This document shows positions 16,318 through 23,181 of a DNA stretch of 31,675 nucleotides, piece by piece. Source of the stretch: Candidatus Kaiserbacteria bacterium (lineage in GTDB: Bacteria > Patescibacteriota > Minisyncoccia > Phycocordibacterales > Phycocordibacteraceae); NCBI GenBank assembly GCA_016182285.1, contig JACOXQ010000028.1:1-31675 (forward strand). The letters are read 5' to 3'. Below the pieces are notes generated by a model. That model saw only the letters and a list, made by a program, of their open reading frames with translations. It searched no databases and was not told where the DNA came from. Made by a program: the position numbers and the translations under genes. Position 1 is the first letter of the stretch. Each line of letters starts with the position of its first letter.

Positions 16318-18150
16318 ATGGACCGTAAGGTAAAAGTGCTCCTCGTAGCACGGTATTACATTATCGAGCCCCTGGGACTTCTTCATCTCGTCGGGCTCGC
16401 CACATCACTCGGCTGTGAGGTGGATGTGGAACTCGTTCCCAACAACGACTTCACCGGCCTGTACCGGCGTGTGGAGGAGTGGAAGCCGGAATATGTGGGC
16501 TTCCAGATTTGGACGGGGTGGCATCTGCAGACCTTCGCCGCGTGCGACCGTGTGCGCTCTATGGGCCCGCAGGTCATCATCGGCGGTCCGCATGTCACCT
16601 ACTTCACGGAGGAGTGCGCCAAGCATGCCGACTATGTGGTCCGGGGCGACGGATTCAGAAACTTCCGTCGCATTCTGCAGGGCGAAATCGGGTGTGGGGT
16701 GCACTTCGACACCGAGCAATTGGCGGAGAAGTTCCCCTTGCCGAATCGGAGTATCGTGTATGACAAGTACCCGGTGCTCCGTGATAGCCCCATCCGGAGC
16801 ATGATCACATCAGTCGGGTGTCCGTTCACCTGTAGCTATTGCTATGCGCCGGAGTGGAACAAGATGTACGGCGGCTTTCATCACACACAGCGGTCGGTGG
16901 ACGACATCGTCCGCGAGGGTGTTGAAATCCGCGACCGATGGGGCGCGAAGATGATTTATCTTCAAGATGATATCTTCGGCTTCGACTACAAAGTGTGGTT
17001 GCCGGAGTTCGCTCGGCGGTGGAAAGAAGAAGTCGGTATCCCGTTTCATTGCCAGATAAGGCTGGAACTCACCCGCTATCGCGCGGGAGATGAACGGCTT
17101 GATTTGTTTGTGGAGGCGGGATGTACCGGCATTACTCTTGCCATTGAATCCGGCGATGCGTTCCTACGAGAGCATGTGCTACACCGCGAAATGACGGATG
17201 AGCTCATTCTGGATGGGTGCGATAAGATCCGTTCACGGGGGATGACCCTGCGTACGGAACAAATTTTGGCGGTGCCGTTCAGCAGTCTAGAGACCGACCT
17301 TTCCACTCTCGACCTCAACAATCGCATAGGACCGGAGATGGCATGGACATCCATCCTTGCCCCATACGGGGGTACAGAAATGGGGGACGTCGCTAAAGCG
17401 TTCGGATACTACAAAGGCGACAATGATGATCTTGAGGAGGAGTTCTTTAGGCGGAGCGTTATGCGGCATTCAAAAACGGCAAAGAATGCCATCGAGCCGG
17501 TAGTGCGCGAAATGGTTGAGTCCAATAAGGCAATGGAACGGGCGAATCGTCATTCGAAAAGTCCGCTCCGACGCCTTGAGGCGCGTGAGGTCGCACCGCT
17601 CGTTATGGAAGTGTCTATCCGCGACGAGCGGGACGAATTCTCCCGCAAGCATCTGAGGGGGCCGAAGCCGCTCTGCACGATTGAGTTCATGGATGATGAA
17701 GAAAATGATCGGTACGCCGATCAGATAGTCATTCTCCAGCGGCTCTTTATGTGGTTCTCGCTGGTCCCTGTGGCTATGGACTTGGCACAAAAATACGTGA
17801 TGCTCCCGCGAGAGGAATGGACGTGGAAGAAGCTCGGACAGGTGGCCTCAGAGCACTTTGAGGCGATCGGTAAGGGGAGTGATGCGGCACGATGGGTTCA
17901 AGAACTCATTCGCGCGTTCGGATGCTGTTCATTAGACGAGCTTCCGGATGTCGTGAGGGATAATCCTTACTACTTCGTATTTTTTCCTTCAAGCGCCGAG
18001 TTCGCCAAGCACGTGGTTGAATCTGGCGTCGTGCAAGAGAGCGCAGAGCCCGGTTTTCAGTTCGACAAGATTGGTCATGTGGCACGACACTGGCTGTTTG
18101 CCCGCTCGCTTTACAAAGTAGAGGAAAGCACGAAGCCAATCGCATCGTAA
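16318..18150 (+). CDS. B12-binding domain radical SAM protein
   Basis: A 610-residue protein. Residues about 5-130 form a cobalamin-binding-like Rossmann domain (GLLHLVGLATSLGCEVDVELV, IIGGPHVTYF, VVRGDGF). The radical SAM core begins around 160 with the CxxxCxxC [4Fe-4S] motif at C168, C172 and C175, followed by MIYLQDDIFGFD, ITLAIESGD and RTEQILAVPF. A C-terminal extension of roughly 250 residues, including YGGTEMGDVAKAFGYY, is not a domain I recognise. Class B enzymes of this type include methyltransferases such as Fom3, which methylates CMP-hydroxyethylphosphonate, and PhpK. Linkage to the phosphonate operon 3.7 kb downstream makes a phosphonate role possible, but glycan or lipid methylation is equally open. 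It is a single-gene unit with its own promoter, ribosome site and terminator. Confidence 0.87.
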   Translation: MDRKVKVLLVARYYIIEPLGLLHLVGLATSLGCEVDVELVPNNDFTGLYRRVEEWKPEYVGFQIWTGWHLQTFAACDRVRSMGPQVIIGGPHVTYFTEECAKHADYVVRGDGFRNFRRILQGEIGCGVHFDTEQLAEKFPLPNRSIVYDKYPVLRDSPIRSMITSVGCPFTCSYCYAPEWNKMYGGFHHTQRSVDDIVREGVEIRDRWGAKMIYLQDDIFGFDYKVWLPEFARRWKEEVGIPFHCQIRLELTRYRAGDERLDLFVEAGCTGITLAIESGDAFLREHVLHREMTDELILDGCDKIRSRGMTLRTEQILAVPFSSLETDLSTLDLNNRIGPEMAWTSILAPYGGTEMGDVAKAFGYYKGDNDDLEEEFFRRSVMRHSKTAKNAIEPVVREMVESNKAMERANRHSKSPLRRLEAREVAPLVMEVSIRDERDEFSRKHLRGPKPLCTIEFMDDEENDRYADQIVILQRLFMWFSLVPVAMDLAQKYVMLPREEWTWKKLGQVASEHFEAIGKGSDAARWVQELIRAFGCCSLDELPDVVRDNPYYFVFFPSSAEFAKHVVESGVVQESAEPGFQFDKIGHVARHWLFARSLYKVEESTKPIAS

Positions 18151-18167
18151 TTGTTGGCACATTTAAA

Positions 18168-18208
18168 AATCCCGTCCCCGCTTCTCGCGCGGACGGGATT
18201 CCTTTTTT
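18168..18208. terminator. Bidirectional intrinsic terminator
   Basis: A perfect ten-base stem (AATCCCGTCC at 18168-18177 with GGACGGGATT at 18191-18200) encloses a 13-base loop. TTTTTT follows on the plus strand and TTTTT on the minus strand, so it can end both the radical SAM transcript and the convergent HldC transcript. Confidence 0.85.
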
Positions 18209-18698
18209 ACTTTTTATACCGCTTGACGATGGTCTCGATGATGGTGGTGGTCGAGCGACCCTTCGTTTGCGGGGCAAGGTACACGCGGCCGCCGCCCTCC
18301 TCGACCGCCTGCTTCTCGGGAGCGAATGCAGGGGAGCGTTCACTCCCTTTACCCTTTACATGGATGTTCGGCCTAATCTTCCGCAGCCATGGGATAGGGC
18401 TCTTACTCCCGAAGATGAACACATAATCAACGCATGCAAGCGCCGCGAGTACCTCTGCCCGTTCGCGTGCAGGGACGATAGGCCGCAGGTCGCCCTTATT
18501 CTCTCGTACTGAAGCGTCGGAGTTCACTCCAAGGATAAGGAGGTCCCCAAGCTTTCGGGCGGCCGCCAGATTGCGCACGTGCCCTACGTGGATGATGTCG
18601 AAACAGCCGTTCGTGGTGATAACCTTCTTTCCGGCCTTTCGAGCGGCAGAAGCAATTTTTGCCGCCCTAGTAACTGAAATGATCTTTTGTTTTAACAT
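18207..18698 (-). CDS. hldC: HldC/RfaE2-like heptose-1-phosphate nucleotidyltransferase
   Basis: A 163-residue cytidylyltransferase-fold protein matching the C-terminal domain of HldE, which joins heptose 1-phosphate to AMP (or GMP in HddC-type routes). The motifs are NGCFDIIHVGH at 30-40 (HxGH: H37, H40), LGVNSDASVRENKG, RPIVPARERAEVLAAL, VKGKGSE, and the C-terminal RSTTTIIE replacing the ISSTxI motif. It stands alone, as HldC does where kinase and nucleotidyltransferase are separate; the kinase partner is probably the gene at 19914. An AAGGAGA Shine-Dalgarno site supports the start. A nucleotidyltransferase for another sugar phosphate is the main alternative. Confidence 0.88.
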   Translation of the reverse strand: MLKQKIISVTRAAKIASAARKAGKKVITTNGCFDIIHVGHVRNLAAARKLGDLLILGVNSDASVRENKGDLRPIVPARERAEVLAALACVDYVFIFGSKSPIPWLRKIRPNIHVKGKGSERSPAFAPEKQAVEEGGGRVYLAPQTKGRSTTTIIETIVKRYKK

Positions 18699-18702
18699 GT
18701 CG

Positions 18703-18709
18703 TCTCCTT
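18703..18709 (-). promoter_or_regulatory. Shine-Dalgarno site of the HldC-like gene
   Basis: AAGGAGA on the minus strand, four bases before the ATG, fixes the start at 18698. Confidence 0.7.
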
Positions 18710-18713
18710 ATTG

Positions 18714-18723
18714 TGTCTAGACA
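18714..18723. promoter_or_regulatory. Palindrome TGTCTAGACA between divergent heptose genes
   Basis: A perfect ten-base palindrome lies in the 54-base gap between the divergent HldC- and GmhB-like genes. It sits between TTGTGT and TACACT, a weak 17-spaced promoter-like pair for the plus strand. It could be an operator for both genes, but palindromes this short also arise by chance. Confidence 0.25.
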
Positions 18724-18752
18724 GACTTTACCATACACTAAAAGGCCTATAT

Positions 18753-19340
18753 ATGAAACAAGCAGTTTTTCTGGACCGGGAAGGCACGGTCATAACTTTG
18801 GGAGACGCTACCGGTCGCCTAAAAGACATCAAGCGCATGCGCCTATTACCAGGAGTGGCGAGTGCCATACGTCTGCTGAATAAGGCTGGTTTTGTGGTTA
18901 TCATACACACCAATCAGACCGTGGTCGCCTGGGGCCAGGTGTCTGAAAAGAAACTTCGGCATATACACGACGTGCTTTGTGAGCGATTGCGGAAGAAAGG
19001 AGCGCTGGTCGATGCGGTGTATTACTGCCCGCATCATCCCGAAGCCCCTCTGGAGAAATACCGCAAGGTGTGTAAATGCAGGAAACCAAAGGCCGGCATG
19101 ATGCTGGAGGCACTTAAGAAGTATCAGATAAAGGCCAGTCAAAGTTTTATGATAGGAGACAGCAGTAAGGATATTCTCGCAGGCAAGCGTGCAGGATTGC
19201 AGACGATATTGGTACAGACGGGCAATGCAGGCAAAGAGCGCGGAGCGGTGGCGGTAGAGCCCAACCATGTTGCAAAAGATCTTCTTGCCGCCGCTCACTA
19301 CATAAAAAATAAAAGCGCGTCCCGAAAGCTACGCGCTTGA
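18753..19340 (+). CDS. gmhB: GmhB-like HAD phosphatase (heptose bisphosphate phosphatase family)
   Basis: A 195-residue HAD hydrolase of the histidinol-phosphatase/GmhB type, expected to remove the 7-phosphate of D-glycero-D-manno-heptose 1,7-bisphosphate. The nucleophile is D8 in FLDREGTV, but the usual second Asp of the DxD motif is Glu (E10). Other motifs are IHTNQTVVAWG (motif II), the zinc site YYCPHHPEAP...VCKCRKPK (three Cys plus His), and MIGDSSKDILAGKRAG (motif IV). I take the ATG at 18753, directly before the first strand; an in-frame ATG lies at 18711 in the promoter region. Divergent from the HldC-like gene and convergent with the riboflavin kinase-like gene. Confidence 0.85.
   Translation: MKQAVFLDREGTVITLGDATGRLKDIKRMRLLPGVASAIRLLNKAGFVVIIHTNQTVVAWGQVSEKKLRHIHDVLCERLRKKGALVDAVYYCPHHPEAPLEKYRKVCKCRKPKAGMMLEALKKYQIKASQSFMIGDSSKDILAGKRAGLQTILVQTGNAGKERGAVAVEPNHVAKDLLAAAHYIKNKSASRKLRA
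19300..19338 (-). terminator. Minus-strand intrinsic terminator inside the gmhB-like 3' end
   Basis: AAGCGCGT (19313-19320) and ACGCGCTT (19331-19338) form an eight-base perfect stem with a ten-base loop. On the minus strand it is followed by a T-rich run (TTATTTTTTATG), starting five bases after the stop of the 19343 gene. The plus side has no T-run, so it works in one direction and is embedded in the coding sequence of the opposing gene. Confidence 0.7.
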
Positions 19341-19342
19341 AA

Positions 19343-19792
19343 TCATTCAATCCGAATTTCGTTCGGATCCAGAATCAGAACGACCGTATCTCTGTACGTT
19401 ATTCCTGGAATAAGTGGAGCGAGAATTTCAAAAGTATCTTGCTTGTGCTGATGGCGAGCCCCCTTGCTCTTATCCGGATGATAGACCCATCCGTCATAGC
19501 ACACACCCCTGAAGCACAACCGGCACTTAAAGATGAAGAAATCTTCCGTTAGGTCGGGGTGCCATTTGAGCCCGCAATAGTTTGGTTCTCGAACGAGGAT
19601 CGTACGAGTCCGTGGCGCAATGGAGACGTTCAGTGTTCCTGGATAACATCCTGAGAGATCCAGGCCTAGCTCCTTGAACAGCTGGATTTGCATCTTGATG
19701 GTGCTACCCCCGAAAGGGTTCTCCGTAGCCAGCCCTGAAGCGATTTTCCACCCCTTCACTACGATACCTTCAACTCTCTGCGAGAGACCCAT
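19343..19792 (-). CDS. Archaeal-type CTP-dependent riboflavin kinase-like protein (DUF120 fold)
   Basis: A 149-residue protein that resembles archaeal RibK along its length. It shows VEGIVVKGWKIASGLA (first barrel strand and loop), LGLDLSGCYPGTLNVSI (matching the family's GFxPYxGTLNxxL), a middle region FFIFKCRLCFRGVCYDGWVYHPDKS, and a C-terminal FEILAPLIPGITYRDTVVLIL matching EIIAPxxLRExxxLxDGDxxxI. RibK makes FMN from riboflavin with CTP. Bacteria normally use the unrelated RibF. The glycine-rich loop near residue 17 differs from archaeal enzymes, so substrate or even catalysis may differ. Strong -35/-10 and AGGAGA ribosome site; convergent with gmhB. Alternative: a non-catalytic cradle-loop barrel protein. 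Confidence 0.72.
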   Translation of the reverse strand: MGLSQRVEGIVVKGWKIASGLATENPFGGSTIKMQIQLFKELGLDLSGCYPGTLNVSIAPRTRTILVREPNYCGLKWHPDLTEDFFIFKCRLCFRGVCYDGWVYHPDKSKGARHQHKQDTFEILAPLIPGITYRDTVVLILDPNEIRIE

Positions 19793-19798
19793 ATCAAT

Positions 19799-19850
19799 TC
19801 TCCTGATTATGTCCTAAACATATATAACTGCAAAACTTAATATCTGTCAA
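19799..19850 (-). promoter_or_regulatory. Promoter and ribosome site of the riboflavin kinase-like gene
   Basis: On the minus strand, consensus -35 TTGACA (plus 19845-19850), an 18-base spacer and TATATA (19821-19826) are followed by AGGAGA (19799-19804), six bases before the ATG at 19792. Confidence 0.6.
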
Positions 19851-19885
19851 TAGTTTTTAGTTTCATCATGTCAGGAAACGTGTGG

Positions 19886-19894
19886 TGGTATAGT
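19886..19894 (+). promoter_or_regulatory. Extended -10 promoter of the sugar kinase gene
   Basis: TGGTATAGT, preceded by GTG, is an extended -10 with a five-of-six hexamer. It ends 19 bases before the ATG at 19914. It is nearly identical to TGGTATAAT at 28013. No -35 or Shine-Dalgarno site is seen. Confidence 0.55.
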
Positions 19895-19913
19895 AACGAC
19901 ACTTTCCAACGGT

Positions 19914-20873
19914 ATGCGCTCCACTAAAAAAATCTTGATTATCGGCGACCTTATCCTTGACGTATTCCATCACGGCACATACATTGGTCAATCGTTGTCG
20001 CATGCAAAAACACCGGTAGCATTAAGCCGTTCCTCAACTTACACATGGGGTGGAGCCGGGTTTGTGGTGCGTAACATGTTGGCTCTCGGCGGCAAGATCT
20101 CTTTTATTTCGGCCCTCGGCAATGACGACTTTGCCGAACGAGCGAATCGCTTTACTCATCCCAACCTTAAAAAATTATTTCTCCACATTCCACACAAACC
20201 GACGACGGTTAAACAGCGCTTTTGGATGGGAGAAAAGAGCCTGCTCGGCTGGCATCAGTTTGACAACTCGTTCCTCTCAGAGACATTCGCACGCACATTG
20301 CTCGCGCGCGTGCGCGCTGAATTACCCTCCGTAAACAAAGTCGTTATTGCTGATTACCGGCACGGTCTCCTGTCACCAACGCTGGCTAAAAAAATAGTCG
20401 ACGAATGTGCACATCTGCATGTACCGCTTTATGTTGATTCACAAATTTCCTACGATAACACCGGCAATCATATTTGGTACAGAGGAGCGTCATTGTTTTG
20501 TCTGAATCAAAAGGAGGCTCGAAGCATCGATCCGCGATTTAATCAAAATAAACCGGAAACTTCGCTCCTTCGTCTTCAAAAGATGCTTGGAGCTCAAGAT
20601 ATTGTAATCAAACTTGGCGCACAAGGTTCCATTGCTTTGATAGGCGATGAGTACGTTAAAACCGTCGCACATAAGGTGCGTGAGGTAGACAGCACTGGGG
20701 CCGGGGACGCGTTTATCGCCGCTCTCGCACTTGGAGAAGCTCCACCGACACGCGAAGATTTGGAGCGAGCAAACCTCTGGGCCGCTCTTTCAACGACTAA
20801 AATAGGAACCGTCATTTCTCCTACATCTGAATTTAAAGCCCATCTTAAAAAGCACCTCTCACGTCGCCGTTGA
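19914..20873 (+). CDS. PfkB-family sugar kinase, HldA/RfaE1-like
   Basis: A 319-residue ribokinase-fold enzyme. The N-terminus IIGDLILDVFHHG matches the GDxxLDxYxxG start of the HldE kinase domain. GGAGFVVRNMLALGG replaces the usual GGAANVAxNxxxLG. VVIADYRHGLLS matches the VVxSDYxKGxL motif, CLNQKEA matches the PNxxE motif, and DSTGAGDAF (259-267) contains the catalytic base D265. HldA phosphorylates heptose 7-phosphate at C1, the step before GmhB and HldC. The gene pairs logically with the HldC-like gene 1.2 kb away, giving a split HldE. Changes in the GGAxN motif leave another sugar phosphate possible. Confidence 0.8.
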   Translation: MRSTKKILIIGDLILDVFHHGTYIGQSLSHAKTPVALSRSSTYTWGGAGFVVRNMLALGGKISFISALGNDDFAERANRFTHPNLKKLFLHIPHKPTTVKQRFWMGEKSLLGWHQFDNSFLSETFARTLLARVRAELPSVNKVVIADYRHGLLSPTLAKKIVDECAHLHVPLYVDSQISYDNTGNHIWYRGASLFCLNQKEARSIDPRFNQNKPETSLLRLQKMLGAQDIVIKLGAQGSIALIGDEYVKTVAHKVREVDSTGAGDAFIAALALGEAPPTREDLERANLWAALSTTKIGTVISPTSEFKAHLKKHLSRRR

Positions 20874-20934
20874 CAGACCCTCTAAATTGGTTTAGAGTAG
20901 TCCTTGGACACTTTGAACAACTGACATCGGAGGT
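20870..20934 (+). promoter_or_regulatory. Near-consensus promoter and ribosome site of the EEP gene
   Basis: Perfect -35 TTGACA (20870-20875), overlapping the kinase stop codon, a 17-base spacer, and TAGAGT (20893-20898). GGAGGT at 20929-20934 lies five bases before GTG at 20940 and decides that non-ATG start. The -35 is the best in the window. Confidence 0.65.
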
Positions 20935-20939
20935 GCGTC

Positions 20940-21683
20940 GTGCGAGAGCTACATAACGGCCTTCGGGTCGTCACACTCAACATGGACTGGAACAAGAATC
21001 TTGGTCGGGTTCTGCCGTTCCTGTCGGACCGTCAAGCAGATGTTGTCTGCTTGCAAGAAGTGCGTGAAGACGCCCTTCCGGTCATCGCCGAGGCGGCCGG
21101 AAACTATTACTTCTATGCGCCTATGTGCGGAGGTAAGATACATGGAGCACCTAGCACAGTCGGCATCGCGATATTCTCGCGACTGCCACTTCTGCAGACG
21201 AAGGCACGCTATTACGTTGGTGCGGCTCACCGGATCGTTGAACTTGACGAACAAACGCTGGAGAGCCGTCGAGCGACGACCTATCGGGCACTTGCGTTCG
21301 GTGGCGTGCAAAGAGGCGATACGGTCTATCGTATCGTCACCACGCATTTCACCTGGACACCAGACGGGAAAGCGGATGAATTCCAACGGCACGACCTTCA
21401 AAAGATGCTTGGACTGTTGCAGAAAGAAGGCGAATATCTCTTGTGCGGGGACTTCAACGCGCCGCGCGGGGGTGAAATTTACAAGACCCTCTCGCAGAAA
21501 CTGAAGGACAATGTGCCAGCGCACTACGTCACCAGTATTGACCCGGAGCGCCATCGCATCAAAGGGCTCAAGTCAATGGTGGATGGTCTTTTCACCACTT
21601 CTGGGTACGTTGTCTCGGATGTGCGCTTGCATTTCGGGGTGAGCGACCATGGCGCATTAGAGGCCGTTGTGTCGCGAGAGTGA
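20940..21683 (+). CDS. Endonuclease/exonuclease/phosphatase (EEP) family protein
   Basis: A 247-residue metal-dependent phosphodiesterase-fold protein with a GTG start. Conserved EEP residues are visible: N14 in TLNMDW, E40 in LQEV, the His in TTHFTW, D171 and N173 in GDFNAP, and D236-H237 in SDHGAL. This family includes DNA repair nucleases, sphingomyelinases, inositol phosphatases and CCR4 deadenylases, so the substrate cannot be assigned. There is no signal peptide, so it should be cytosolic. It has its own promoter, Shine-Dalgarno site and terminator, so it is an independent unit inside the glycan locus. Confidence 0.85.
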   Translation: MRELHNGLRVVTLNMDWNKNLGRVLPFLSDRQADVVCLQEVREDALPVIAEAAGNYYFYAPMCGGKIHGAPSTVGIAIFSRLPLLQTKARYYVGAAHRIVELDEQTLESRRATTYRALAFGGVQRGDTVYRIVTTHFTWTPDGKADEFQRHDLQKMLGLLQKEGEYLLCGDFNAPRGGEIYKTLSQKLKDNVPAHYVTSIDPERHRIKGLKSMVDGLFTTSGYVVSDVRLHFGVSDHGALEAVVSRE

Positions 21684-21693
21684 GCTACTTAAT

Positions 21694-21724
21694 ATGCCGT
21701 CGCGCAAGCGGCGGCATCTTTTTT
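21694..21724 (+). terminator. Intrinsic terminator after the EEP gene
   Basis: ATGCCGTCGC (21694-21703) pairs with GCGGCGGCAT (21708-21717) through ten pairs including one G-T, around a GCAA tetraloop, followed by CTTTTTT. It separates the EEP gene from the phosphonate operon. Confidence 0.85.
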
Positions 21725-21836
21725 GCAAAGATTTTCCCGATTGTTTAAACAGTATTGGTTCTGAAACCATAGCGCATAATGTTGGAGTTATATTAGGGAC
21801 AGTAAATCCGTATTTTCTGATTACTCTATTTTTTTG

Positions 21837-21845
21837 TGGTAACAT
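21837..21845 (+). promoter_or_regulatory. Extended -10 promoter of the phosphonate operon
   Basis: TGGTAACAT, preceded by TTTTTTTG, ends ten bases before the ATG at 21856. It matches the TGTGGTA pattern seen before the kinase and oxidoreductase genes. The rest of the 21725-21836 gap holds AT-rich sequence and a weak five-pair stem (TGGTT-CTGA-AACCA) that I do not interpret. Confidence 0.45.
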
Positions 21846-21855
21846 ACCCACTTCT

Positions 21856-23181
21856 ATGAACATGAAATGCAAGAAAACGGTGTATGTCGCCATGAGCGCC
21901 GACTTGGTGCATCCGGGGCACCTGAACATTATTAAAGAAGGCGCGAAGCTCGGCGAGGTGACGGTTGGGCTTCTCACCGACGAAGCCATCGCGAGCTACA
22001 AGCGTCTGCCATATATGCCGTACTCGCAGCGTAAGGAGGTCGTGGAGAACATCAAGGGCGTCTCGCGTGTCATTCCGCAGGTGACGCTAGACTATCGTCC
22101 GAACCTGAAAAAGCTGAAGCCGGATTATGTCGTCCACGGTGATGATTGGAGGATGGGCGTCCAGCGCGAGACGCGCAAGCAGGTCATAGAGACACTTAAG
22201 AAGTGGGGCGGCAAGCTCGTGGAGCCGGAATACACGCGCAACATCTCATCAACGGCACTCAATAATGCGCTCAAAGAAATAGGGACGACACCCGACATCC
22301 GCCTGCGGCGATTCCGCCGTCTGATCGAGACGAAGCCCCAGATCCGCGGCATTGAGGTGCATAACGGTATTACCGGTCTTATCGTAGAGCATGTCTCGGT
22401 GACGAAGGGTAATAAACGAGAAGAGTTCGATTTTATGTGGCTTTCAAGCCTTACCGACTCCACCGCGAAGGGCAAGCCCGACACCGAGCTGGTGGACTCA
22501 ACGTCGCGCTTCAATACTATCCATGAGATATTGGAAATTACCACGAAGCCGATTATCTATGACGGCGACACCGGCGGACAGGCCGAACATTTCCCGTATC
22601 TGGTGCGCACACTTGAGCGCCTTGGCGTTTCCGGCGTCATTATTGAAGATAAACAAGGGCTCAAGAAGAATTCGCTCTTCGGCACCTCGGTCGCACAGCA
22701 TATGGCAGACCCACGACTTTTCAGTGAGAAGATACGCGAACGGAAGAAGGCGCAGGTGACACCCGACTTCCTCATCATCGCGCGGCTCGAGAGCATGATC
22801 GCCGGCAAGGGAGTCGCCGATGCCTTGAAGCGCGCCAAAATGTATATTGATGCAGGCGCGGACGGCATTATGGTCCACAGTAAGGAGAAGAGCCCCAAAG
22901 AAGTGCTCGAGTTCTGCAAGGAATACAAGAAGTTTAAGCGCAGAGTTCCGCTCATCGCCGTGCCGACGACCTACGACACCATCACAGAGAAGCAACTTGA
23001 AAAAGCCGGCGTGAACGTCGTGATTTATGCGAACCATCTGCTCCGAAGCGCGTATCCCGCGATGTTGAAGACGGCTGAACTCATTCTGACTCACGGCCGC
23101 GCATCAGAAGTGGCGGAATATTGCATGCCTATCTCGCAAATCCTGACGCTCATAGAGCGCAAAGGCAATGGTGCATCCTGA
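21856..23181 (+). CDS. pepM: Fused cytidylyltransferase-phosphoenolpyruvate mutase (Fom1-like)
   Basis: A 441-residue two-domain protein. Residues 1-140 form a TagD/HldC-type nucleotidyltransferase: [13 protein letters not shown] with the HxGH motif at H19-H22, and the ISST motif at 130-133. Residues about 150-441 form PEP mutase, which rearranges phosphoenolpyruvate to phosphonopyruvate: the metal-binding D236-G-D238 loop (YDGDTGG) and the diagnostic [10 protein letters not shown] at 264-273, fitting EDK-x5-NS, which separates mutases from lyases of the same fold. The layout and length match Fom1 of fosfomycin biosynthesis, whose N-terminal domain makes CMP-hydroxyethylphosphonate. The start may be either ATG (21856 or 21862); the frame is open further upstream into the EEP gene and terminator but encodes no family sequence. 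The stop overlaps the decarboxylase start by 14 bases. Confidence 0.95.
   Translation: MNMKCKKTVYVAMSADLVHPGHLNIIKEGAKLGEVTVGLLTDEAIASYKRLPYMPYSQRKEVVENIKGVSRVIPQVTLDYRPNLKKLKPDYVVHGDDWRMGVQRETRKQVIETLKKWGGKLVEPEYTRNISSTALNNALKEIGTTPDIRLRRFRRLIETKPQIRGIEVHNGITGLIVEHVSVTKGNKREEFDFMWLSSLTDSTAKGKPDTELVDSTSRFNTIHEILEITTKPIIYDGDTGGQAEHFPYLVRTLERLGVSGVIIEDKQGLKKNSLFGTSVAQHMADPRLFSEKIRERKKAQVTPDFLIIARLESMIAGKGVADALKRAKMYIDAGADGIMVHSKEKSPKEVLEFCKEYKKFKRRVPLIAVPTTYDTITEKQLEKAGVNVVIYANHLLRSAYPAMLKTAELILTHGRASEVAEYCMPISQILTLIERKGNGAS

Noticed and set aside
21760..21785. Small stem (TGGTT/AACCA) before the phosphonate operon, considered as a riboswitch or attenuator
   Set aside because: Only five pairs, no larger conserved fold and no T-run; it lies upstream of the likely transcription start.
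21667..21855. In-frame N-terminal extension of the PEP mutase fusion
   Set aside because: It would run through the EEP gene end, the intrinsic terminator and the promoter candidate; the nucleotidyltransferase fold begins just after ATG 21856/21862.
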